From Streptomyces sp. NRRL S-31 (GTDB lineage Bacteria > Actinomycetota > Actinomycetes > Streptomycetales > Streptomycetaceae), in assembly GCF_000718775.1 (NCBI RefSeq), contig NZ_JOCB01000026.1, forward strand, positions 14,872 to 78,871: DNA of 64,000 bases, written 5' to 3'. The first letter of the stretch is position 1; every line of letters starts with the position of its first letter. This document shows, one piece after another, positions 26,401 through 34,874 of the stretch. The notes beneath the pieces are model-generated. The model was not told where the DNA came from. It saw only the letters and a list, made by a program, of their open reading frames with translations, and searched no databases. The position numbers and the translations under genes are program-made.

Positions 26401-27996
26401 ATGTCTTCGGCAGAAAGTCCGCAGTTACGCGCGGGGGGCAAGCAGTGGGCCGCACTGGGCCTGCTGGTCCTGCCCGCGCTGCTGCTGTTCATGATGCTGA
26501 CCATCCTGTTCCTGGCCATTCCCTATCTCGCGGCCGATCTGCGGCCCAGCAGCACGCAGACCCTGTGGATCCTGGACATCTACGGCTTCCTGATGGCGAG
26601 CCTGCTGGTCCTGATGGGCACCGTCGCCGACCGCTTCGGCCACCGGAACCTCCTGGTGACCGGGGCGGTGCTCTTCGGGGCGGTCTCGGCGGTGGCCGCC
26701 TTCACGGACTCGCCGGAGCTGATGATCGTCTGGCGGGCGCTGCTCGGCGTCGCGGCGGCCATGCAGATGCCGACCACCCTCGGCCTGATCTTCACCATGT
26801 TCCAGGACCCCCGGCAGCGGGGCGTCGCCATCGGCACCTGGGCGGCGGCCATCTCGGCCGGCGTCGCGCTCGGCCCGCTGCTCAGCGGCCTGCTGCTGGA
26901 GGCGTTCTCCTGGCGGGCCACGTTCCTGGTCGCCGTACCGGTGATGGCGGTCGTGGTGATCGGCGCGCCCCTGCTACTGCCGGGCCGGCAGGGCCCCAGC
27001 ACGGGCCGGCTCGACCTGTTCAGCGCGCTGCTCATGCTGCTGACGCTGCTTCCGCTGATCTACGGTGTGAAGTCCTTCGCCACCGCCGACTCGCCGTTGC
27101 TCTCGGCGCTGGCCGTCGTGCTGGGCGTGCTCTTCGGCGTCGTGTTCGTCCTGCGCCAGCTGCGCTCCGCCGAACCGCTGCTGGACGTACGGCTGTTCAA
27201 GAACCGCACGGTCAGCGGCGCCCTCGGGGTCTTCATCCTCTCGGCGATGGGCCTGGGCGGCGTGTATCTGATGTTCACCCAGTACCTCCAGCTGGTGAAG
27301 GCGCTGTCGCCGCTCAGGACCGGGTTCGCGATCCTGCCCGCGGCCCTCGTCCTGATCGTGGTCGCGATGCGGTCGCCGGTCCTCGCCCGGCGGGTCCGGC
27401 CGGGGTACGTCATCGCCGCCGGACTGGCCGTCCAGGTCGTCGGCTACATCTGGTTCACCCAGATCGACAGCACCACCGCCCTGCCCTGGGTCATCGTCGC
27501 CTTCATCGTGCTCTACCCGGCCGTCTCCCCCTCCATGGCCCTGACCACCGACCTCGTGGTCGGCTCGGTGCCGCCGGAGAAGGCGGGCGCGGCCGGCGGC
27601 CTGGCCTCGACCGTCAACGACCTCGGCATCTCGCTGGGCGTCGCCGTCATCGGCACCATCGGCACCGCCGTCTACCGCGACGGCGTCGACGACAAGCTGC
27701 CGCGGGGCCTGTCCGACTCGGCGGCCTCCGCCGCCCGGGAGAACCTCGACGGCGCCGTGGCCGCGGCCCGGGAACTCCCCGGCCGGCTCGGTGACCAGCT
27801 ACTGGGCACGGCCCGGGACGCGTTCACGTCCGGACTCAACGTCGCCGCCGCCACCGCGGCGGTGATCGCGGCGGCGGGCGCCGTCGCCGCGGCGGTCTCC
27901 CTGCGCCACGTACCGCCGACCGGCTCGGCGGTGCCCGGGGGCGGAACCCCCGACGCGGGCCCGGCCGCACCGGTCTCCGCCACGGAGGCCGACTGA
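26401..27996 (+). CDS. 14-helix MFS drug exporter (DHA2 family)
   Basis: 531 aa with about 14 transmembrane segments. The TM2-3 loop motif LMGTVADRFGHRNLLV is the MFS motif A, and the antiporter motif C region (AAISAGVALGPLLSGLLL) is present, so it is a proton-coupled drug exporter of the QacA/EmrB type. ATG 26401 has GAGGAGAGGAG immediately upstream. Its private promoter with the strongest operator in the window suggests export under copper load, either of the cluster's product or its copper complex. Confidence 0.92.
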   Translation: MSSAESPQLRAGGKQWAALGLLVLPALLLFMMLTILFLAIPYLAADLRPSSTQTLWILDIYGFLMASLLVLMGTVADRFGHRNLLVTGAVLFGAVSAVAAFTDSPELMIVWRALLGVAAAMQMPTTLGLIFTMFQDPRQRGVAIGTWAAAISAGVALGPLLSGLLLEAFSWRATFLVAVPVMAVVVIGAPLLLPGRQGPSTGRLDLFSALLMLLTLLPLIYGVKSFATADSPLLSALAVVLGVLFGVVFVLRQLRSAEPLLDVRLFKNRTVSGALGVFILSAMGLGGVYLMFTQYLQLVKALSPLRTGFAILPAALVLIVVAMRSPVLARRVRPGYVIAAGLAVQVVGYIWFTQIDSTTALPWVIVAFIVLYPAVSPSMALTTDLVVGSVPPEKAGAAGGLASTVNDLGISLGVAVIGTIGTAVYRDGVDDKLPRGLSDSAASAARENLDGAVAAARELPGRLGDQLLGTARDAFTSGLNVAAATAAVIAAAGAVAAAVSLRHVPPTGSAVPGGGTPDAGPAAPVSATEAD

Positions 27997-28111
27997 ACGG
28001 TGCGGCCGGCCGGAGCACACCGCACCAGCCGACAACCGCCGGACGTGGCGGCCGGAGCAGTGGCGACAGCTGCCCCGGCCGCCGCGTCCGGCCCTCATCA
28101 GGAGGCACGCA

Positions 28112-29344
28112 GTGACGATTCCCTTCAGCGCAACTCCCACCGAGACGCTCGACAACAAGGGCGGCCGGTGCATGTACGCACAGGTCGAACGCCTGCGCTC
28201 GCTGGGGCCCGCCGTCCCCGTGCAACTGCCCGAAGGGGTGGCGGCGTGGTCGGTGTCCCGCGGAGACGTCGTCAGGACGCTCCTCACCCATCCCGGCGTG
28301 TCCCGGGACCTGAAGAAGACCGTGCCGGCCTACCGGCCCGGGTCGGTGCCCTGGCTGTCCCCGTGGGTCGACCTGGACTCGATGGCCACGGCGGACGGGC
28401 GGGAACACACACGGCTGCGCAAGCTGATCACCCCGGCCTTCACCCCCCGGCGGGTGGAGCGGCTGCGGTCGCACATCGAGGCGTCCGTCGCCATGCTCCT
28501 GGACGGGCTGGCCACCCGGCCGGGTGACGAACCGGTCGACCTGCACGAGGAGTTCTCCTACTCCGTGCCGACCCGGGTGATCCTGGACCTCTTCGGCATC
28601 CCGGACGACCAGCGGCCCGAGGTGCTGCGCGTGTTCCGCGCCGTGGCCAAGACCGGCCTGTCCGAGGAGGAGTCGGTCGCCCTGTACAACGACCTGGTGG
28701 CCGCCATGCACCGGCTGATCGCGACCAGGCGGACCTCGCCGGCGGACGACCTCACCAGCTTCCTGCTCGCCGCGCGCGAGGAGGGCGAGGAGGCGCTGAA
28801 CGAGCACGAGCTGGTCTCCACGCTGCTGCTGATGATCGGCGGCGGCAGCCAGACGACCATCAACCTGCTGGACCACACCATCCGCGAACTGCTCACCCGC
28901 CCGGACCAGTTGGAGCTGTTGCGGGCGGACCCGGCGCGCTGGGAGGAGGCGGTCGAGGAGTCCCTCCGCGTGCACTGCCCGGTGATGCACCTGCCCATGC
29001 GCTGGGCCGCCGAGGACATCGACCTCGGTGAGGGCGTGGTCATCCGCGCCGGCGACGCCATCCTGATCTGCTACGGCGCCCACGGCCGGGACCCCGGGGT
29101 GCACGACGACCCCGAGACGTTCGACATCGGCCGGGAGGACAAGGACCACCTCGCCTTCGGCCTCGGCGCCCACTTCTGCCCCGGCTCGCACCTGGCCCGG
29201 CTGGAGGCCCGCGTCGCGCTGCCCGCGCTGTTCGACCGGTTCCCGCGCCTGGCCCTGGCCGTGGATCCACAGGACGTACCGCCCGGGCAGACCTTCATCG
29301 GCAACGACATCGCGTCGCTGCCGGTCCTCCTGCGGCACACGTGA
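28112..29344 (+). CDS. cytochrome P450
   Basis: 410-aa soluble bacterial P450. ExxR is at 283-286, the heme-binding motif FGLGAHFCPGSHLAR carries Cys356, and the K-helix and meander are intact. The I-helix reads GGGSQTT at 243-249, with Gln247 where most P450s have the acidic residue of the acid-alcohol pair. That weakens the usual proton-relay assumption and is seen in P450s with unusual substrates or chemistry. GTG 28112 has AGGAGG upstream. It lies 115 bp after the exporter and is probably cotranscribed with it. Substrate unknown; tailoring of the NRPS product is the natural inference. Confidence 0.93.
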   Translation: MTIPFSATPTETLDNKGGRCMYAQVERLRSLGPAVPVQLPEGVAAWSVSRGDVVRTLLTHPGVSRDLKKTVPAYRPGSVPWLSPWVDLDSMATADGREHTRLRKLITPAFTPRRVERLRSHIEASVAMLLDGLATRPGDEPVDLHEEFSYSVPTRVILDLFGIPDDQRPEVLRVFRAVAKTGLSEEESVALYNDLVAAMHRLIATRRTSPADDLTSFLLAAREEGEEALNEHELVSTLLLMIGGGSQTTINLLDHTIRELLTRPDQLELLRADPARWEEAVEESLRVHCPVMHLPMRWAAEDIDLGEGVVIRAGDAILICYGAHGRDPGVHDDPETFDIGREDKDHLAFGLGAHFCPGSHLARLEARVALPALFDRFPRLALAVDPQDVPPGQTFIGNDIASLPVLLRHT

Positions 29345-29429
29345 CCGCCGCCGGGCACGGCCGGCACACCCGGCGCACCGCGCACCCGTACCCGCCGCGG
29401 CACCGCGGCACGACACCGGGAGGCCCCGC

Positions 29430-29990
29430 ATGACGGCCGACGAGAGCCTGACCGAGCGGACGGCGCACCTGCTGAACACGGCGCGCTATCTGAACCTGGC
29501 CACCGCCCGGGACGGGCTCCCGTGGGTGGCCACCCTGGAGTACGCGTGGTTCACCGATCCGCTGCACTTCGTGTTCGGCTCGTCCACCGGTTCCCGGCAC
29601 AGCGGCGACCTGCGCGCGGAGCCCCGGGTGAGCGGTTCGCTGTTCGTGACCGCGGGCGCCGCCGGGGTGGCCGTCGCGTCCGTGGACGGCGCGCAGTTCA
29701 CCGGCCGCTGCGCGGAGATCGGCCCCGAACTGCTGGACGCCTACTACGCGCCCTTCTACGAGACGGTGTTCCCCGACGCCCGGCAGCGTGCCGAGTGGCG
29801 GCTGCCGCCGGAGCGGCTGCGCGGGTCCGCGCCGCACCGTCTCTACCGGGTCGACGTCGAGCGCTGGTGGCTGATCGACACCCGCCACTGGGAGGAGGAC
29901 CGCATCGACCGCCGTGTCGAACTGCCGCTCGACTCCGGTACGCAGGCCCGGCTGGCCGCCCACGCGCGCGTGCGCGTGACGTCTCCCTGA
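29430..29990 (+). CDS. FMN-binding split-barrel (PNPOx-like) protein
   Basis: 186 aa of the pyridoxamine 5'-phosphate oxidase-like split barrel family. The N-terminal RYLNLATARDGLPWVATLEY and HFVFGSSTGSRHSGDL strands match its FMN/F420-binding half, and the C-terminal RVDVERWWLID the dimer strand. It follows the P450 by 85 bp and ends before paired hairpins. It could supply a flavin- or F420-dependent reduction in the pathway, or handle heme or oxidised intermediates; nothing in the sequence decides this. Confidence 0.75.
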   Translation: MTADESLTERTAHLLNTARYLNLATARDGLPWVATLEYAWFTDPLHFVFGSSTGSRHSGDLRAEPRVSGSLFVTAGAAGVAVASVDGAQFTGRCAEIGPELLDAYYAPFYETVFPDARQRAEWRLPPERLRGSAPHRLYRVDVERWWLIDTRHWEEDRIDRRVELPLDSGTQARLAAHARVRVTSP

Positions 29991-30020
29991 GCCGGGGCCG
30001 GCCGGGGGGAGGATGGCCGG

Positions 30021-30085
30021 GCCGGGCTCGCTGACGGGGGGTGTGCGAGCCCGGCCGGACCGCTCCCGGCCCACGGCCGGGAGCG
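30021..30085. terminator. paired hairpins between convergent genes
   Basis: Stem 1 pairs GCCGGGCTCGC (30021-30031) with GCGAGCCCGGC (30045-30055). Stem 2 pairs CGCTCCCGGCC (30061-30071) with GGCCGGGAGCG (30075-30085) around CAC. They separate the FMN protein gene from convergent copZ and mark the right end of the rightward biosynthetic unit. Confidence 0.75.
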
Positions 30086-30101
30086 TCTGGTGGCACCGGC
30101 G

Positions 30102-30383
30102 TCAGGCGGCGCGGCCGGTCAGCTCGTACCCGGCGTCGTCGACGGCCTTGGCGATCAGCGCGTCGTCGGGGCCCTGCTCGGCGACCACGGTGACCCGGCC
30201 GGTCTTCACGTCCACGTCGACCGAGAGCACGCCTTCGACGCCGCTGACGGCCTTCGTGACCGCGGACTCGCAGTGGCTACAGGTCATGCCCGTCACGGCG
30301 TAGACGGCCTTGGCGCCGTCGGCCGCGGCCTCGCCGGTCGAGCCGGAGTGGCAGCTGCCGTCAGGGGTGCAGCAGGACGACAT
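30102..30383 (-). CDS. copZ: copper chaperone
   Basis: 93-aa HMA-domain chaperone that carries Cu(I) to the CopA ATPase. The metal site is GMTCSHC at 32-38, with the usual beta-alpha-beta-beta-alpha-beta pattern to the end. An extra N-terminal tail has further cysteines (SCC at 3-5, C11 and H12) not found in minimal 68-aa CopZ proteins, which may form a second site. ATG 30383 has AGGAGG 6 nt upstream. The promoter upstream holds several copper-type palindromes. Confidence 0.94.
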   Translation of the reverse strand: MSSCCTPDGSCHSGSTGEAAADGAKAVYAVTGMTCSHCESAVTKAVSGVEGVLSVDVDVKTGRVTVVAEQGPDDALIAKAVDDAGYELTGRAA

Positions 30384-30421
30384 GGGCTTCCTCCTGGGGT
30401 AGTGAAGAGACGGAACGCGCC

Positions 30422-30495
30422 AATACCCCTGGCGGGTTGGGGTATTTGAGGCGCTGGTGTGCATAGGTATACCCCCTACCCCTATGCAGCGGCAA
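30422..30495 (-). promoter_or_regulatory. copZ promoter with palindromes
   Basis: Minus strand: TTGCCG (30495-30490), 18-nt spacer, TATACC (30471-30466). The spacer and -10 lie within GCATAGG (30461-30467) ... CCTATGC (30481-30487). Downstream, AATACCCC (30422-30429) and GGGGTATT (30439-30446) are perfect inverted arms, and TACCC-CTGGC-GGGTT (30424-30438) fits the CsoR pattern with one mismatch. The layout parallels the leftward NRPS promoter. Confidence 0.7.
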
Positions 30496-30496
30496 G

Positions 30497-31738
30497 TCAT
30501 CCGACCGCCGGAACGGCCCCCGCCGCCAGGTGTCCGGTCCGGTGCAGCCGGGCCACCAGGGCGGCGCACCCCAGCCCGGTCGCGGCCAGCGCCGCCCAGG
30601 GCAGCCACGGCACCCCCGTGTCGAACAGCGCCCCCACGGCCAGGTTGCCCAGCGAGACGGCGATGCCGGAGGCGGTGCTGTAGGCGCCGTAGTAGGTGGC
30701 GACGAGCCGGTCACCGGAGAGCCGGACCACGGTGTCCATCTCGAACGGGTAGAGCAGGGCCCCGCCCCAGGCGAGCAGCACCGCGCACACCGTCAGGGCG
30801 GCCACCCCGGCCGGTGCGCCGCCGGTCCGGTACAGCAGGGGCAGGAAGGCGGCGCCCATCACCGCCAGGCCGCAGGCGACGGCCCGGGGTCCGGCCAGGG
30901 TGCGCTGCGCCCACGCGGTCAGCTTCAGCTGCCCCGCCAGCGCGGCCAGCGCCGAGGCGGCGAACACCACACCGGTGACCGCGCCGGTGTGCCGGCCGAA
31001 GAGCGCGCGGGCGTGCAGCGGCAGCGCGAGGTACACCTGGAAGGCCAGCACGTACGAGCCGCTCATGGCGGCGGCGAAGAGCAGGAAGGGACGGTTGGCG
31101 GCGACCGTGCGCCAGTCGGCGGCGACCGCCCGCCAGGCCGGTTCGGCACCGCGGCCGGCCGGGGGCCGGGCGGGCAGCGCGCGGGACTGGAGCACGGCCA
31201 GGGCGCCGAAGATCAGCGCCGCGACCGCGCACACCACGCCGAAGTCCCATGTCAGCAGGGCCAGTCCGGCGAGCGGGCCGACCAGGATGCCCGCCTGGTA
31301 GAAGACGTTGAAGGTGGCGAACGCCGCGACCCGTCGCTCCTGGCCCGCGTCCGCCGCGAGGTAGGCGCGCACGGCCGGGTTGAACAGCGCGCCGGCCAGG
31401 CCGGTCAGCGCCGAGGCCGCCACCAGCGCGGGCAGTGAACTCGCCACCGCCAGCAGCCCGAAGGCGACCGACCGCAGGGCGCAGCCGGCGAGGATCATCG
31501 GCTTGCAGCCGTAGCGGTCGGCGAGGGTGCCGCCGACCAGGAACATGCCCTGCTGGGAGAAGTTGCGCACGCCCAGCACCAGGCCGACCGCCCAGGCGGC
31601 GAGCCCGAGACCGTGCGCCAGGTGGTCGGCCAGGTACGGCATCAGCATGTAGAAGCCCAGGTTGATGGCGAACTGGTTCACCATCAGCAGCCGGGCCGGC
31701 CGGTCGAAGGAGGCCATCCGGGCCCACAGCCGGGTCAC
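30497..31738 (-). CDS. MFS transporter
   Basis: 413 aa, about 12 transmembrane helices. The motif A loop reads [16 protein letters not shown], and the protein resembles small drug or metallophore exporters. The GTG start at 31738 overlaps the stop of the SbnA-like gene (GTGA), so the two are coupled. Its 3' end abuts the copZ promoter. Coupling of an exporter with a diaminopropionate-type PLP enzyme suggests the pair belongs to the biosynthetic cluster even though it lies beyond copZ. Confidence 0.88.
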   Translation of the reverse strand: MTRLWARMASFDRPARLLMVNQFAINLGFYMLMPYLADHLAHGLGLAAWAVGLVLGVRNFSQQGMFLVGGTLADRYGCKPMILAGCALRSVAFGLLAVASSLPALVAASALTGLAGALFNPAVRAYLAADAGQERRVAAFATFNVFYQAGILVGPLAGLALLTWDFGVVCAVAALIFGALAVLQSRALPARPPAGRGAEPAWRAVAADWRTVAANRPFLLFAAAMSGSYVLAFQVYLALPLHARALFGRHTGAVTGVVFAASALAALAGQLKLTAWAQRTLAGPRAVACGLAVMGAAFLPLLYRTGGAPAGVAALTVCAVLLAWGGALLYPFEMDTVVRLSGDRLVATYYGAYSTASGIAVSLGNLAVGALFDTGVPWLPWAALAATGLGCAALVARLHRTGHLAAGAVPAVG

Positions 31739-32850
31739 CGGACGCCCGCCTTCGCCAGGCCGCGCGCGAGCGGATCGCGGACCCGGGCGCACCGGGTCCA
31801 CCGCGTCACCACGCGCGCGTCCGGTTCGGCGATGTCGTCGGGTTCCGGCCGCGGTGTCCGCCCGAGCAGCCCGTGCTCGCGGCACCAGGCGTCGTCGTAC
31901 ACGGTCTGGAGGTAGCGGTGCGGTCCGTCGGGGAAGACCGCGGCGATCCTGGTGCCGGCGGGGTGGGTCCGTGCCGCCCATCCGGCCACCAGCGCTACCG
32001 CCCCGACGCTCCAGCCGCCGACGGCGTAGTGACGGCGGGCCAGGTGGCGGCACGCCCAGACGGCCTCGGCCGGGCTCACCCAGTGGACCTCGGCGAAGGC
32101 CGCGTAGTCGACGTTCTCCGGATGGATGCTGGAGCCGAGGCCGCGCATCAGCCGCGGCCCCGCCGGCTGGCCGAAGATCGCCGAGCCGACGGCGTCCACC
32201 CCGATGAGGGTCAGCCGCGGGAAGACCTCGCGCAGCGCGGCCGAGACCCCGGCGGAGTGTCCGCCGGTGCCGACCGCCGCCACCAGCACGTCGACCCGGC
32301 CGAGCTGGGCGATCAGCTCGGCGGCGAGGGGCCGGTAGGCGGCGGCGTTGTCGGGGTTGCGGTACTGGTCCGGGCAGTACGTGCCGGGGGTGCGGGCCAG
32401 CAGCTCCGCGACGCGCCGGCGGCGCGCCTCCTGCCAGCCGCCCTCCGGGTGCGGCGTGGCGACCTGGACGACCCGTGCGCCCAGCGCGGTGAGCAGCCGT
32501 GCCACGGGGGGCTCCATACCGGGGTCGGTCACGACGGTGACCGGGTGGCCGTAGGTCAGCCCGGCCAGCGCGAGGCCGAGACCGAGGGTGCCGCTGGACG
32601 ACTCGACGAGCGGCGCGCCCGGCGCGAGGTCGCCGCGCCGACGGGCCTCGCGGACCATGTGCAGGGCGGGCCGGTCCTTCAGGCCCCCCGGGTTGGCGCC
32701 CTCCAGCTTCGCGTGGAAGCCGCGGCCGGGCGGGGCGAAGGGTTCGTCCACCCACAGGATGGGGGTGTCACCGACGAGGTGGGCGGGGCGCCGGGCGGTC
32801 GGCGGACGGGACGCGCGCGTCCGCAGGGCGGGCAGCGGGGCAGCTGACAT
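31735..32850 (-). CDS. SbnA/cysteine-synthase-like PLP enzyme (second copy)
   Basis: 371-aa fold-type II PLP enzyme. PLP lysine K58 sits in [10 protein letters not shown], the phosphate loop reads SSSGTLG, then GTGGHSAG. The C-terminal [15 protein letters not shown] is like the SbnA homologue at 6.3 kb, placing it nearer SbnA than housekeeping CysK. It has an extra 60-aa tail after that point. No SbnB partner is adjacent, so it may use the one at 5.3 kb or make a different beta-substituted alanine. The start ATG 32850 lies in a GC-rich leader with no visible copper operator. Confidence 0.85.
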   Translation of the reverse strand: MSAAPLPALRTRASRPPTARRPAHLVGDTPILWVDEPFAPPGRGFHAKLEGANPGGLKDRPALHMVREARRRGDLAPGAPLVESSSGTLGLGLALAGLTYGHPVTVVTDPGMEPPVARLLTALGARVVQVATPHPEGGWQEARRRRVAELLARTPGTYCPDQYRNPDNAAAYRPLAAELIAQLGRVDVLVAAVGTGGHSAGVSAALREVFPRLTLIGVDAVGSAIFGQPAGPRLMRGLGSSIHPENVDYAAFAEVHWVSPAEAVWACRHLARRHYAVGGWSVGAVALVAGWAARTHPAGTRIAAVFPDGPHRYLQTVYDDAWCREHGLLGRTPRPEPDDIAEPDARVVTRWTRCARVRDPLARGLAKAGVR

Positions 32851-32962
32851 GGGGGCAGGGCTCCTTCGCGCCCGGCGGCAGTGCGGCGGGCGCCGTGCGA
32901 GTGGGGGGTGGGCGCGTGGGCGCCCCGGCCCGCGGTTGGGTGCGGGGCGCGCGGGCGCCGCC

Positions 32963-33394
32963 CTACTGCCGCAGCACTCCGACGAGCGCGCGTGCGGAGC
33001 CGTTCGAGCGGGGGCGGGACGTGCCGGGCGGGCTGCGCCACCCGGTGCGCGCGTGGCGCCCGCCGGCCGCGGCGGACGGGACCGGCTGGTGCGCCTCGCC
33101 GTCGGGTCCGCCGTCGTCGAGGGCGGCGCGCGGCCGGTCCGCCGTGTGGTCCGAGTGGCCGCCCGCCGCGTGCCGGTGGTGGGGAGGCGGCGCGGCCGGT
33201 CCCGCGCCGTCGGCCCCGTCCACGGCGCGCGGGAGGTCCTGCGCCACCACGGGGGTGGGGTCGAATCCGGCGTAGGAGCAGGCGTGCACCGCGCCGGTGA
33301 GATGGGCCGCGATCACCAGGACCAGTCCGACGAGCAGGGCGGCGCGACGGGAACCTCTCCCGCGCCCGCCGCCACTGCCCCATGAGCCGATCAC
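32963..33394 (-). CDS. His-rich single-pass membrane protein
   Basis: 143 aa, start GTG 33394. One hydrophobic segment ([19 protein letters not shown], about 18-36) follows a basic, Gly-rich N-terminus and ends at HACSY. The rest is low-complexity and contains HHRH and GHSDH, consistent with extracytoplasmic metal binding. It resembles the small His-rich membrane proteins often found beside streptomycete copper genes, though I cannot name the family with certainty. It lies 36 bp after a 73-aa gene, and both are divergent from the copper-type secreted protein gene. Confidence 0.6.
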   Translation of the reverse strand: MIGSWGSGGGRGRGSRRAALLVGLVLVIAAHLTGAVHACSYAGFDPTPVVAQDLPRAVDGADGAGPAAPPPHHRHAAGGHSDHTADRPRAALDDGGPDGEAHQPVPSAAAGGRHARTGWRSPPGTSRPRSNGSARALVGVLRQ

Positions 33395-33430
33395 ATGCGC
33401 AGCGTAGCCGTCTAGTGACGTCGTGTCATA

Positions 33431-33652
33431 TCACGGGCGGCGTGGCGCGATCACCGGCCGCCGGCAGCCACAGGTCCGCGCCCCGGTCCGGCCGGCGTCC
33501 GGGCCGCCGAGGTGCGCGGCCAGCGCCTGAAGGAGCGCGACGGCCGCCCTGCGGGTCACGGGATGCCCGGCTCCCCTGCGGAGGGCGTCCCACACGACCG
33601 GCGCCCCGCCCTCCGGGGCTCGCCGTCCGGAAAGGTTCAGCCAGGGGCTCAT
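33431..33652 (-). CDS. small conserved-looking protein, 73 aa
   Basis: ATG 33652 with GAGAGGAA 7 nt upstream; about 90% GC at third codon positions, which the overlapping 98-codon frame lacks. The protein (MSPWLNLSGRRAPEGG...) has one hydrophobic-amphipathic helix (AVALLQALAAHL) and two cysteines near the end (CGC). No family recognised. The divergent copper-type palindrome at 33697-33713 is about 45 bp upstream, so it may be copper-controlled. Confidence 0.5.
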   Translation of the reverse strand: MSPWLNLSGRRAPEGGAPVVWDALRRGAGHPVTRRAAVALLQALAAHLGGPDAGRTGARTCGCRRPVIAPRRP

Positions 33653-33696
33653 CTTCGGTTCCTCTCGGTGCGCGACGACGGGAAGCGGCTCCACAC

Positions 33697-33713
33697 ATAC
33701 CCCGGGCCGGTAT
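33697..33713 (-). promoter_or_regulatory. degenerate copper-type palindrome
   Basis: ATACC-CCGGGCC-GGTAT, i.e. TACCC-N5-CGGTA, one mismatch from the CsoR pattern. It is the nearer of two palindromes to the leftward 73-aa gene. No -10/-35 pair was assigned. Confidence 0.4.
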
Positions 33714-33734
33714 CCGGAACAAGGCCGCACCCGC

Positions 33735-33762
33735 TTGACTCCGTACCCCCCTGGGGTATGTT
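33735..33762 (+). promoter_or_regulatory. copper-type promoter with CsoR operator in spacer
   Basis: TTGACT (33735-33740), 16-nt spacer, TATGTT (33757-33762). The spacer contains TACCC-CCCTG-GGGTA (33744-33758), an exact match to the pattern, so a bound repressor would cover both hexamers. Transcription would start about 40 nt before ATG 33809. Confidence 0.85.
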
Positions 33763-33808
33763 GAAGCCTTCGGGCCGCCCGCGGGCGGCGACCAGACGAG
33801 GAGTCACC

Positions 33809-34783
33809 ATGAACACCGGGCTGCGGATCACCGCCTTCGCCGCCGCGCTCGCGGCGGCGTTCGGCCTCGCCTACGGCGTCGGCGGAGGGGTCGGCGAGAT
33901 ATCCCTGGAGACCGGGAGCGCGGCACACGACGGGCACGCGAGCGCCCCGCCCGGCGGGGACGGCGGCACGGGCGGCGGACCGGCGGCGCCCGGCGGACTC
34001 CAGGTGTCGGAGCGGGGCTACACGCTCGATCTGAAGACCCCGGCCGTCACCGCTGGACGGAGCGCCGAGCTGCGCTTCGCGATCGTGCGGGACGCCACCG
34101 GGCGCGCGCTCACCTCCTACCAGGAGGAGCACACCAAGGAACTGCACCTGATCGTCGCCTCGCGGGACCTGACCGTCTTCCGTCATCTGCACCCGAGGCG
34201 CGCCGCCGACGGCACCTGGTCCGCGCCCGTGACCCTGCCCCGGGCCGGGGCCTACCGGGTCTTCGCCGACTTCACGCCCGGCGGCGGCGATGGGCTCACC
34301 CTCGGCACCGACCTGACCGCGTCGGGCCGCTACTCCCCCGCGCCCCTCCCGGCGCCCGCCGGCACCGCCGAGGTCGACGGGTACCGGGTGAGCCTCCGGG
34401 GCCGGCCCGTTCCCGGCCGGGACAGCGAGCTGACGCTCACCGTGACCAGGAACGGCGAGCCGGTGCGTGACCTCCAGCCCTACCTCGGCGCCTACGGCCA
34501 TCTGGTGGCACTGCGCTCCGGGGACCTCGGCTACCTGCACGTGCACCCGAACGGCGAGCCGGGCGACGGCGCGACCTCGCCCGGGCCGGACATCTCCTTC
34601 ACGACCACGGCGCCCAGCACCGGCACCTACCGGCTGTTCCTGGACTTCAAACACGCGGGAGAGGTGCACACCGCCGCGTTCACCGTCCGGGCGGGGCGGC
34701 CCGCGCGGCGACCGGACGCCTCCTCTCCGCCCTCCCCGCACCCCTCCGAGGAGCCCGGGAAGCACTCCGGACACGGCCACTGA
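33809..34783 (+). CDS. secreted/anchored copper-type His-rich protein
   Basis: 324 aa with an N-terminal hydrophobic segment (ITAFAAALAAAFGLAYGVG, about 7-25) that could be a signal peptide or anchor; no lipobox Cys. Two Ig-like beta domains follow. Histidines cluster as EEHTKELHLIVA, FRHLHP, YGHLVA, LHVHP and EVHTA, and the C-terminus ends HSGHGH, which suits surface copper binding. It has GAGGAG before ATG 33809 and an exact CsoR-type operator in its promoter. I know similar proteins as heavy-metal-binding-domain neighbours of copper genes; biochemical function is not established. Confidence 0.75.
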   Translation: MNTGLRITAFAAALAAAFGLAYGVGGGVGEISLETGSAAHDGHASAPPGGDGGTGGGPAAPGGLQVSERGYTLDLKTPAVTAGRSAELRFAIVRDATGRALTSYQEEHTKELHLIVASRDLTVFRHLHPRRAADGTWSAPVTLPRAGAYRVFADFTPGGGDGLTLGTDLTASGRYSPAPLPAPAGTAEVDGYRVSLRGRPVPGRDSELTLTVTRNGEPVRDLQPYLGAYGHLVALRSGDLGYLHVHPNGEPGDGATSPGPDISFTTTAPSTGTYRLFLDFKHAGEVHTAAFTVRAGRPARRPDASSPPSPHPSEEPGKHSGHGH

Positions 34784-34789
34784 ACACGA

Positions 34790-34819
34790 GCGTCCCCCTG
34801 GAGTGCTCCAGGGGGACGC
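34790..34819. terminator. 14-bp stem hairpin
   Basis: GCGTCCCCCTGGAG (34790-34803) pairs with CTCCAGGGGGACGC (34806-34819) across TG. It lies between convergent genes. A second hairpin of GCGGACG/CGTCCGC arms follows within 35 nt, so this is a two-part bidirectional terminator. Confidence 0.8.
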
Positions 34820-34874
34820 GGGGCCGCGCGGACGCCATAGGGGGGACGTCCGCACGGCCGGCTCCGACGGAAAG

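Noticed and set aside
1607..29990. Isonitrile (ScoE-type) chalkophore or methanobactin cluster
   Set aside because: No non-heme iron ScoE-type enzyme, isonitrile acyl synthase or RiPP precursor was found.
30461..30487. GCATAGG/CCTATGC arms as a CsoR site
   Set aside because: It is an inverted repeat at the promoter, but TACCC-N5 is followed by CCCTA, so it does not fit the pattern; listed only as part of the copZ promoter.
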